Assembly (NCBI GenBank): GCA_020736575.1
Contig: JAGPYM010000001.1
Location: 1,302,001 to 1,366,000 of the forward strand
Origin: Thelonectria olida
Lineage: Eukaryota; Ascomycota; Sordariomycetes; Hypocreales; Nectriaceae
Reading direction: 5' to 3'
DNA length: 64,000 nucleotides
Positions 54,832-64,000 of the stretch are shown piece after piece. Position 1 is the first letter of the stretch. Each line of letters starts with the position of its first letter. A program made the translations under genes and the position numbers. The notes beneath the pieces are model-generated. The model was not told the origin of the DNA. It saw only the letters and a program-made list of their open reading frames with translations, and made no database searches.

Positions 54832-56732
54832 GTTGTAAAAGTTGTAATGGTTCGGTCTGCGTCGAGACGAGAGAGTTGGGGGTGGGGAAGAGGTTGAGAA
54901 TTCAACTTGGGAGTATTGCCGAGAAGCCGTCTATGAGGTTGAGGGGATTATAATTTATGAAGCCCGTGACTAGTTAATTAGGGGCGGAGAAGATGCAGAG
55001 TTCAAACACGGGAACAAAATGAAAAGCAAAAGACAACTTGATGAGAGAGAAAAGAAAGAGAGGGAGAAGGAGAAGGAGAATGAGAAGCTGGAGAGTGATT
55101 AATCCACTGTGGCGGTTGGTCGGTCGGCTACTAAGCTGAGTTTTTAGTCCATACGAATCGAAGGGAGGAGGGTGGAGGTGGGCACCATCCCTCCATCACA
55201 TTCTGATTCACCCGCCCCCTGTCAAGTTGTGCAGCCGAGAGACATATTGAAGATCCACACTGACAGAAGAGGATCGTGGTTGCATATAATTAGTTGAGTC
55301 TGTGATGCCTTCAACAGGGAGACGCCGAGAGATCTTGCTGAGCACAGACGCAGACACAGATGCTGAACAACCACACAACCACAACCAACCAAGCGAGTTC
55401 CGAGACATGGAGACATGGTACACACATACCACGCCCTGTCGCTGATGACGACGGGGATTAGCGAGACAGCATGGCGGGGATCAAATGGTCACGCACCAGC
55501 ATTTTGCAAGCATGGTGCATGAGATCCATCCGCATATCGGAGACAAGAGAGCACACAAGTCAGCACTTGCAGAGCCTTCGTCGTCATGGACCCTTGTTCC
55601 CTCGGGAGCTCCTCCTCAACTCGAACCAAATTCCCTTTCAACCCCATGTCATTGCAGCCTCGAGAAATGTCCGATGTACAAGTCCCTAGGACAACAAATG
55701 CTAGTTCAGTTCGGTGGATCCGACTGAATGCTTGACGAAATACTGGAAGCTCATTGACTGGTTGAAAATGCAGATCGGCGCGAGAAAATGTTGCTCTACA
55801 TCAAGGAGCTGCTCGATTGTGTGCGCCGACCAGTCACAGTACATACTCGCCACCTGTACTATTACTAGCATTTACTATCCCTGGAACACGGGACATCCCA
55901 CCCGACCCCAACCAACCAGCTGCGACCACCAATTCTCAATTCCCTATCCCACCGCCTAAGCCGAGCACTCCAACGAACGCCCCCGCGCCATTGCCGCCCT
56001 TTCGACCTCCACACACACCCCCGAAACCGGTGGGGCAGGGGGGACGAGGGAGGAAGAGGGGTCTCTCCCGGCCCGGACGGAGACGGTGATGGCTTTGGGC
56101 CAATCCGCTCCCTCCCAATCCGCTCAAAACCACGGCCAATTCCTGCTTTTGCCACGTCGGGAGTGTGCATTTCTGTCTGATTCACGGCCATGGATCGCCC
56201 ATCATCATGCGTTCCCGCCTACCATGGCTTGCATGGGTCCCACTTCAGCTGTGGCTCATGCGCCGTGTGGCTCGTGCGACGGGACGGAATCGCACCGACA
56301 TACCGATTAGAAACGGAGCCGAATCGGGATTACACAAGCAGATGCGGGGACAAGCCGATTAGACGTCCTCTATGATTGGCCTAATTGGAAATGTGCCCCA
56401 TTTGTCAATCAACGTCATCGCCCATGCCATCACGCCTTTGCCTTCGGCGCCTCCTCATGGCTTCAGAGACGCGATAGTTTGCCTCAAAAACCTCCAACAA
56501 CGAGAATCAATCAAGCTTGAAAATTCCGTGTCTAGAGGTTGCTCACCTCCCAATCGCTGCGAGAGAGCCCTCATCATGAGCCAGCCGTGAGTCTCCCTCC
56601 CCTCTAACTTGTCCATCATCTCCCAACACACCCAACGCCACTTCCATCATCAAATTTCGAACTACGAATCGCCCAACTCAACTCACTCTCCTCACTAACG
56701 CTCAATCCATTAGCAACTCCTCGGCTGAGAAA
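54832..56732. other. divergent intergenic region with purine-rich tract
   Basis: Promoters of the MFS transporter (left) and the M28 peptidase (right). A GA/GGAGAA-rich tract at about 55040-55100 is pyrimidine-rich in the sense of the transporter gene. Frames on both strands are short and not protein-like. Confidence 0.6.
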
Positions 56733-59195
56733 ATGCCAACTGAACGAACCCCTCTCATTCAGACTGTCCGTGTCGGGCCTCCCCGGAGGAGATACCCCCA
56801 TCAGACCTGTCGCCGCTTCTTTACCATCGTATCTATCACTCTGCTCATCGGTGGCTTCACCACATTCCTCCTTCATTCTCTTTTCATCTGGCCCTACCAT
56901 AGAAGTCATGGCCACCACGACCATTACACCTCACCTCGGAAGGGTCTGAGCCCGGAGGAAGTCGAGTCCATCCTCTTCAACACTCCTGATCCTCAGAAAG
57001 CAAAGGAGTGGAGTCACTACTACACCTCTGGTGCCCATCTTGCTGGCCAAAACTACTCTCAGGCAGAGTGGACCAGAGATCGCTGGGCCGAGTGGGGTGT
57101 CAAATCGGAAATCGTCTCCTACGACGTCTACCTTAACTATCCCGTTGACGCCAGCGTCTCGTTGATAGAGAAATCAGACGGACCTAGTGGGTGGAATGTG
57201 GCCTTCAAGGCCTCTCTCGAGGAAGACATCATTGAGGAGGACCCCACCACATCTGCCAGCAATAGGATACCAACTTTCCACGGCTATTCTGCTAGCGGCA
57301 ACGTTACAGCATCCTACGTCTACGTTAACTATGGAACTTACAAGGACTTTGAGGATCTTGTCGACGCTAAAATTGATCTCAAGGGTAAAATTGCCATTGC
57401 TAGATATGGCGGCATCTTCCGTGGCCTCAAGGTCAAGCGCGCTCAGGAGCTGGGTATGATTGGATGCCTGATTTACAGCGACCCTGGCGATGATGGCGAG
57501 AGAACCGAAGAGAACGGATACAAACCATATCCTGAGGGCCCGGCAAGAAACCCCACCAGTGTCCAGCGTGGAAGCGCCGAGTTTCTGTCTATCCGCCCCG
57601 GTGACCCGTTTGTTCTGCCACCCTCCACCCAGCCAGTTCTTAGCTAACTTGTTCAGATCCACCCCTGGCTATCCCTCAAAGCCTGATGCTCCTCGAGCTC
57701 CAGTCGAGGATGCAACTGCTTCAATCCCCTCCATTCCTCTGTCCTATGCCGATGCCCTTCCCATCCTGAAGGCTCTCAACGGCCATGGCCCCAAGGCCTC
57801 TGACTTTAACGAATATTGGAATAAAAACCTCGGACTGCGCTACAAGGGTGTCGAGTACAACATCGGTCCCACCCCAGACGATCTTGTGCTAAACGTCTAC
57901 AATGATCAAAAATATGTCATCACTCCTCTCTGGGATGTCATCGGTGTTGTCAATGGAACCGTACCCAACGAGGTGATTGTTGTCGGCAATCACAGAGACG
58001 CGTGGATCGTTGGCGGCGCTGGAGATCCAAACAGTGGCTCTGCTGTCATGAACGAGGTCATTCGTGGAGTGGGCAAGGCGCTTGAGGCAGGCTGGAAGCC
58101 CTTCCGAACCATCGTCTTTGCCAGCTGGGACGGTGAGGAGTACTCACTCATTGGCAGTACAGAATGGGTTGAGGAATACTTGCCTTGGCTCTCGGACGCC
58201 AATGTTGCCTATGTCAACGTTGATGTTGGTGTTGATGGTCCGTCGTTTAAGGCTTCGGCGGCACCTCTTCTAAACCAGATCATCCGCGATGTTACGAACT
58301 TGGTCCCATCCCCTAACCAAACTACTCCAGGGCAGACTGTTGGCGATGTCTGGGATGGCAAGATCCGTACCATGGGCAGCGGCAGCGATTTCACCGCCTT
58401 CCAGGACTTTGCTGGTATCCCTTCCATCGACATGGGTTTTGGGTTCGATTCCCACAGCTCAGTTTACCACTACCACAGCAACTACGACAGCTTTTATTGG
58501 ATGACCGAATATGGCGACCCTGGATTTAAATACCACAAGACAATGGCCCAGATCTTGGGTCTGACTATCGCAAAGTTGGTGGACACGATTGTCATTCCTT
58601 TCAACGCCACCGAGTATGCAGAGGCTCTCCACGGCTATCTTGACACGATCGATACCAAGTTTGAGCCTGCCACCAAGGCTCTTAGCGATGACGAGATCTT
58701 TGCTCTCCGTGGTAGCGTCACCTCAGATACTGTACTAGGAAGCGAGGAGTCCTTCAAAAAGAGTCTGAAAGATGTGCGGGAATCTCTAAACAGCCTGCGT
58801 CTGAAGGCTGGTGAACTCGATGAACGGGCTGCCGGCGCTCAGCGCCAGCTAGATGAGGGAATTCCGTGGTGGAACATTATTGAAAAGATTCGGCTTGGTC
58901 GGACAATTGCCAAGGTCAACAAGCAGTACAAATTGCTAGAAAGGGCCTTCCTCTTCGAGGGCGGTCTTGATGGACGCAGTTGGTTCAAGCACGTGGTGTT
59001 TGCCCCCGGTCTGTGGACTGGCTATGCAGGAGGTAAGTGATGGACTACAATACAGCCTTGCTCTTTGCTAACGATGTCTCAGCTGTCTTCCCAGGCTTGG
59101 TAGAGAGCGTCGATGCCAAGGACTATGTCAATGGCCTGAAGTGGACCGGTATCATTCAACGCTGCGTACTCAATGCCGCTGATAGTCTTGGGTAG
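56733..59195 (+). CDS. M28 zinc peptidase, glutamate-carboxypeptidase-II-like type II membrane protein, 787 aa
   Basis: Three exons: 56733-57607, 57657-59032, 59083-59195; introns of 49 and 50 nt; the first join restores RPGDPSTPGYPSKP. A cytosolic stub (about 1-27) and one hydrophobic anchor (about 28-52) precede a protease-associated domain (about 165-300) inserted as in glutamate carboxypeptidase II. The M28 core is complete: NHRDAW with zinc ligand His404, GGAGDPNSG with Asp415, SWDGEEY with the general base pair Glu452-Glu453, GSGSDFTAF and YHSNYDSFYWM near the end. A helical dimerisation domain (TFR_dimer type) forms the C-terminus. Fungal members sit in the vacuolar or secretory membrane and trim peptides. 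Potential N-glycosylation sites are present in the luminal part. Confidence 0.93.
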
Positions 59196-59485
59196 ATGAG
59201 CAGCAGATAACAAGAAGAGGACTGAGATTGCCAAACTCGCGATGTACCTTTCTGGCCACAAATTTGCATGAGACGATAGAAGTTCAAGGAGCAAACTCTA
59301 TACGAGGTAGTCAAGTTGTTCCCGCCCATGGGCCATAATTTCACAAACTGTCCAAATTGTATTCGAAACCCAGGCGCCATTTCACTCCCTTTCTTACACA
59401 ACTCAGTCGCGATAACACTTGACAGCCTGCCCATAACCATATACCAAACAAAATGATGTATTCAACCTATCCATAAATCACAGGC

Positions 59486-60507
59486 TTATTGATAGCGAGG
59501 TGCACCAGGGGCGACATTGGGGGGGCCCTGGTTTGGCGGAGCGGTATAAGGCACAGGCTGGGTAAACTGAGGCTGCTGCTGACCCTGGGCAGGGTAGAAC
59601 TGGGCTTGGGGTGGAGGAGTATGGACGTGCTGCTTCTCGGGAGAGAAGGGCTGAGGAGCAAAGTTCTGAGCAGGAGGAGCCTGGTTGTATACGGGCTGCT
59701 GGTTGAAACCTGCAAAGTGAGCATCGTGTTAGCTTGAAGACCATTTCATAGAACCTGATGGGCGTTTGGTCCGACCTTGGGGTTGCTGATTCTGGAGAGG
59801 CACAAGCTGCGGGCCGGTGCCGTTGCAAACAGGCGTGTTGTGCAGGCCGGCGCGACGGTGGCGGCAAATCATGATGCTATGGATGACGAGCGAGATGATG
59901 AAGAACAAGCTAGAGAGCAGGGTGTCAGCATCCACGGTACAAGAGACTGGGGAGCCACGATCGCTTACAACTCGAGAGCGCCGAGGCCAGAAGCCGCGGC
60001 CATGATGGATCCGTAGACAAGAGCTGCACCGTACAAGGTGTCGTCGTAGCACGAATACCAGTCGCAGTAGCTGCTGCCGGCAGCGAAGTAGATGGCCGTC
60101 TGGGCGGCGAGGATGGCGAAGGAGATGAGCCAGAAGACGACGAGGAAGATGTCGAGAGCGAGGACGGCCCAGTAGTTGTAGGCCTGGGGAGTGCAGGTGT
60201 GGGCGATGACCATCCAGAGAGAGGCGACGAAGGTAGCAAGCGTCTAGTCAGGAAGATCCTATCAGTATTCCACGATTCTACTTCTCAATCTTCTTCTTGG
60301 TGAGTCACGGTTGACAAACGAACGACAACTTACGGTAAAGAGCATGAGACAGTTGCCGGCAAAGGCAGCCCAATAGACGGTGTAGCAGAGGATGGCAAGA
60401 ATGACAACGCTGAGGACGAGCTGGAGGATGCGCAGGACGACGAAGCCCGAAGGATAGTTGGGAATGTGTTCCTTGCCCTTGAGGCGGGCGTTGCTGTTGG
60501 CAGTCAT
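59486..60507 (-). CDS. MARVEL-domain four-TM protein with Pro/Gln-rich tail, 268 aa
   Basis: Four exons: 60507-60334, 60243-59969, 59909-59776, 59709-59486; introns of 90, 59 and 66 nt; all in frame. After a short polar N-terminus come four membrane helices: VVLRILQLVLSVVILAILCY, TLATFVASLWMVIAHTC, AVLALDIFLVVFWLISFAIL and LEFLFFIISLVIHSIM, with a Cys-containing loop (SYCDWYSCYDD) before the last; this is the MARVEL pattern of fungal plasma-membrane proteins. The tail after about 190 is Gln/Pro-rich (FNQQPVYNQAPPAQ and similar), a likely cytosolic disordered segment. It points away from the M28 gene, with the two genes convergent (290 bp between stops). Related proteins organise membrane domains; the specific role is unknown. 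Confidence 0.9.
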
Positions 60508-61705
60508 GATGTTTGATGTCTGGTGTCTTGATGTACGATGGCAATGTCTCGATACGCACGCCTGAAGCAATGGCGAGAGTTTACGACTCAACCCAGGAAC
60601 GGAACAGACAAAGAGAGGAGAAACACGACGAACAGCAAAAAGCCAGGCAGGAATAACGAACAACCCCCCCCCGTCAAGGAAGAGTCTCGCTTCTGATGCG
60701 CGCGACTAACACGCTGTCACCCCCAGACCCAGTCGCCCTGGGCGCCATCGAAACGCCATGTAATTTAGCACTGCCGTTCTTAGTCGCCCGGGAGGGAGCG
60801 GCAGCGGGGAATCCCTCAAGCCCAATCGGCCCAGAAAGGTGAATCCCAGCAGTCTCCCTCGTCGTTTGACCTGCGTTGCACTAGCGGTGCGGCTGAAGGA
60901 AGGGCTGGTCTGGCGGGCGCGTGTTTTTTGAGGCGGCGGGCCGTGTTGCTTTGCACGGCGCCAAGCGTCGGGGATGAATACTTGGTTCTCTTTATTCTAT
61001 TCTTTCGAAGGCTCTGATGCTTTGGGTGTCCCAAGATCGAGGACGAATCGGGTCTTGTTATAAGGTTCTTAGCAAGCATATCCCGATAGGAGTTGCAATA
61101 TCCATGCCCCTTGTCCCCAGCTGCCGACCAGAACTAGACTCGAGTTAAATATATCCGGGCCGTTGTGGGGATTGTCTCAGAAGACAAGACAATTCTGGGC
61201 CATGATTGGAAAAGAGGCAAGTTGGGGGAGATTGGAGGGAAAAAGCAACAACCACCAACGAAAGGGGGACAAGATATGCTGTTGTTCATTCAGCCCTAGT
61301 TATGGGTTTGGTTTGATAATACCCACTCGTCTGTCCCATCCTCATTGATCACGTAATATTCGCACTTCCATCCCTCAGTATTCGTATCCGAGGGAGTAAA
61401 GAGCAAACCCCAAGAACAGAGACAGTGCAACCGCCTGGTCCAATCCTGCACAAATCTAGAACGTGCCGACAGCAACCCAATGCAATCCTCAGTTGGTGGC
61501 GCTCTCTGGATCCCTGACACGAGGACGTGGCGCTCAACTAGATGCACTGGCGCCATGTCTCATTGTAGGTTACTCGACGAATCCAGAACTCGCTTGCAAT
61601 CAAGTCTATTGACGCCATCATCGGCTCATTTGTCTGCTTTCTATGAGCAAAATCGTACACGCAAACGACACCTTTTTGATCTCTTCCAACAAGACAACCA
61701 ATCGT
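60508..61705. other. intergenic region upstream of the MARVEL gene
   Basis: It holds the MARVEL gene promoter and the 3' flank of MCR1. No coding region supported. Confidence 0.65.
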
Positions 61706-62919
61706 TTAGAACTTGTACACCTGGTCCTTGGAGTAACCGAGCTCCTGGAGAGCACCTGTCAACTCGCCCTGGTCCTTGGGGCTGACCTTGTTGCCAGACA
61801 CGGCCTTCATCAGTCCAGGGGGGCCGCAGACGAAGACCTTGATGTTGTCGCTCTTGGGCTCGGGGAGGACAGTCTTCAGGAGGTCCTTGGTGATGAAACC
61901 ACTGTTGCCGGCCCAGCTGGCAGGGGGCTTGTCGAGGACGTAGAAGGCGCGGAAGCGCTGGGGGTACGTGTTCTCGAGCTCCTCAAACTTCTTCTTTAAC
62001 AGGATGTCCTCCTCGGTGACGTTGCCAAAGACCAGCGTGACCTTGGTCTTCTCGTCCGGGTTCTTGAAGATGGCGCGCATCAGCTGGTACATGGGGGTGA
62101 TGCCAGTGCCGCCAGCGATGAGGGCAATGTGGTCGTGCTTGTTGGCGGTCCACTCGTATTTGGGGAGAGGTCCCTTGATGTCGAGCGTCGAGCCGGGGGT
62201 GAGCGTGTGAATGTGGGAGCTCATGGGGCCGTCGGGGTACTTCTTGACGACGAGATCGACAAAGCCCTTCTCGTCTGCGCCGTCGTTGTTAGCAGTCATG
62301 TTTGGAAAAGAGGGCGCCCGCGCAACGTACCCTCATCGCTGGTAGGAGTATAAGGTCGGAGAGTGGGCTTCTCGGCACCCTCAGCCTTGAACTTGGTGAG
62401 AACGGCGCTGGCGACTGGGAGACCAGAGACCTGGTCGCTCTCGGGGAGGGCGAGGCGGACGCGCTTGGTGTTGTGGTTGACGTTCTCGACCTCGGCGACC
62501 TTCAGAGAAAGCCAGCCTTGATCACCACCGAGGAAGGCCTTCTTGAGCTCAGCAGCGACCACCGGGCTGACCTCAGCCTCCTCCGCGGGGGAGCGGTTGA
62601 TGAACCAGTAGCCGGCGCCAGCAATGCCAGCGACGCCGAGAACGGACAGCAGCGTGTTGGAGCTTCCCGCAGAGGTAGCCTCAGTAGCGTAACGGCGGAC
62701 GTGCTGAACGAAATGTTAGTATTTTCGCGGCCATGACGATGATCTCACAGCGGATATTCGCGGGAGCCAGTTTTGGTGGTGTGGTCATGACAGATGCAAC
62801 CCTCTCGGTGGCTTGGTACTTGGAGGGGGGGTAAGGAAAATCCGTTAGCCGGAGATGCTCGACATGTGGCATACCTTCTTGAGCGGCTGAGCCGCACGAA
62901 TAGCAGATCGGGCAAACAT
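61706..62919 (-). CDS. MCR1: mitochondrial NADH-cytochrome b5 reductase, 328 aa
   Basis: It passes electrons from NADH through FAD to cytochrome b5 or related acceptors, at the mitochondrial outer membrane and intermembrane space. Three exons: 62919-62875, 62703-62331, 62274-61706; introns of 171 and 56 nt, in frame. The first 15 residues ([15 protein letters not shown]) and following Arg-rich stretch are a mitochondrial presequence, followed by one hydrophobic anchor (about 31-51), as in yeast Mcr1. The FAD-binding motif RPYT is at 131-134, the NADH-side motif [10 protein letters not shown] at 194-203 and VCGPPG near the end; the C-terminal Phe is conserved in the family. The length matches fungal Mcr1 closely. 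Confidence 0.95.
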
Positions 62920-63469
62920 TGCTCGAGTTTTGGGATGTTCCGACAAGAGAAATTGGAGTGATTGGCCGGCAGGACGAAGGAGTTGTTGATGTTGGACAAG
63001 AAGAGAGAGAAGCTCGATACGATCGATATGCAGACGGTTGGACCTCACTTATTTCGCAATCCGGAACTCCGAAGATTGGCGACGCATGACGTTATCCAAT
63101 CACGTGGCTCACCCAAGCTCGCAATCCGCGCTCCGAAGCTCGCCGACCCCGGAAACCCGGATATACATTGACAGAGTTAGTCAGCATCGCGGCTCTTGCT
63201 TGATGCCATTGACAACATCGGGTTTTTTGTACAGATCTCATTTGATTTCATCCAAGTCAATCTTTTTTTTTTCTTTTCTTTCATTAAGCGGTAGTCTTCT
63301 AAGCATTCTGGCAATCGAGGAATGACAGGATAGACAACCAGCATGCTCACTAACGAGCAAAGCTTGAGACTAGATTCCCTCCCCTTGAAAACATCTTCCG
63401 ATAGAACCAAGTCAGGTGTGCGAAACAGGAATCGTAGTCATACGGCCTGGACTGAGAGCAGTACCTCAA
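62920..63469. other. promoter of MCR1 and flank of a pseudogene
   Basis: No coding frame. A poly-pyrimidine run lies at about 63262-63285. Confidence 0.6.
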
Positions 63470-63876
63470 TTAGACGTTGAGCTCTGCAGTAGTGGCGCCC
63501 AGGATGTATTCCGCGTACGGCGCCAAAGCCTTTTCAACGGGGCCTCCGGAACCGCAGTACTTGTCCACAATCTCGGAGCTGCGGCCGGTATACCTAAGTA
63601 TATATAGATATTATACATGTATAGCATGGTTATAACTAACCTGTGATCATGGATGGCAGTTCCGACTGGACGTGAGCAGAGATTCGCTTGGGATAGACGA
63701 TCAGGCCGTCTGTGATGTTGTCGAGACCAATCAAGATGGCGTCGGCCAAGAGCATCATTTCTGTGCCCAAATGTTAAATATCTATAGATGTCTGTAGAGC
63801 ATGGTGATAGTTGACCTGGGATGTCGATGCGGCGGACCGCCGAGTCGTCAAGGTGGTCGAATTTGAGTGGTACTGG
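63470..63876 (-). pseudogene. ADE13: truncated adenylosuccinate lyase-like fragment
   Basis: Three pieces of the enzyme are readable on the minus strand. Piece 1 (to 63816) ends HLDDSAVRRIDIP; a canonical 55-nt intron (63815-63761) leads into piece 2, EMMLLADAILIGLDNITDGLIVYPKR and on to ELPSMIT; after a 57-nt intron-like gap comes piece 3, GRSSEIVDKYCGSGG through ALAPYAEYILG to ELNV and a stop at 63472-63470. These match the C-terminal third of adenylosuccinate lyase, including the C-terminal ELNV. About 60 residues normally present between ELPSM and the GRS segment are missing, and splicing the second gap as a normal intron puts piece 3 out of frame. No N-terminal part is seen up to the window edge. 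It is therefore a decayed partial copy; the working gene should lie elsewhere. Confidence 0.65.
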
Positions 63877-64000
63877 GTTGCTTCAAACATATGAATCACA
63901 ACATGATGGACACGAGAAAGGCAATTTCTTTATTGCTCCCAGTTATCGAGACTGAAGCCGCCACAAGACGAGTCTTGCAAGGCTATTTGTGAGACCATGA

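Noticed and set aside
58441..58458. tRNA B-box-like GGTTCGATTCC
   Set aside because: It lies inside the M28 peptidase reading frame and no matching A-box or cloverleaf surrounds it.

Overview
The window is nuclear DNA of a filamentous ascomycete, most likely a Sordariomycete. Genes carry short introns (mostly 49-90 nt) with GTAAGT-type donors, CTAAC/CTGAC branch sites and CAG/TAG acceptors. The gene content (Zn2Cys6 regulator, DUF3405 protein, MARVEL protein, ascomycete-only unknowns) and a Tc1/mariner copy with possible RIP-type stops agree with this. The genus cannot be fixed from the sequence alone; the many intergenic copies of a TACCTAGGTA-like motif may help. All exon joins below were worked out by hand from the reading frames and splice signals.

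Layout. 1-4946 is gene-free. 4947-15282 holds three minus-strand genes: an unknown 342-aa protein, a DUF3405 membrane protein and a two-LIM-domain paxillin-like protein. 15283-21755 is a long gene-free stretch ending in the leader of INO1 (inositol-3-phosphate synthase, 21756-23441). 24792-30845 is the most interesting block: a Zn2Cys6 regulator (minus) diverges from a class IV aminotransferase (plus), followed by a Dal5-type MFS permease (plus). Four exact copies and one near copy of the palindrome CTCGG-N6-CCGAG lie only in the two promoter regions of this trio, which points to a small self-contained regulon. An F-box-like gene and the ribosome-associated Hsp70 gene SSB1 follow (30923-35466).

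36540-44795 is repeat-rich and accessory in character. It has an AT-rich MITE-like patch, an NAD-dependent epimerase gene, a complete but dead Tc1/mariner element with TA target duplication (38780-40158), a tiny three-exon Tyr/Ser/Asn-rich protein gene, and an 862-codon membrane-protein gene whose single frame is broken only by four stop codons (three of them TAG). A MITE-like element with an internal tandem repeat occurs twice, once inside SSB1 intron 4 and once at 44656-44795.

45339-62919 returns to housekeeping genes: an F-box protein with a beta-propeller-like body, a SprT-like metalloprotease, a Ycr023c-type MFS transporter, a glutamate-carboxypeptidase-II-like M28 membrane peptidase, a MARVEL protein and mitochondrial NADH-cytochrome b5 reductase (MCR1). 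The right edge carries a truncated adenylosuccinate-lyase-like pseudogene. No tRNA, rRNA or CRISPR feature was seen.
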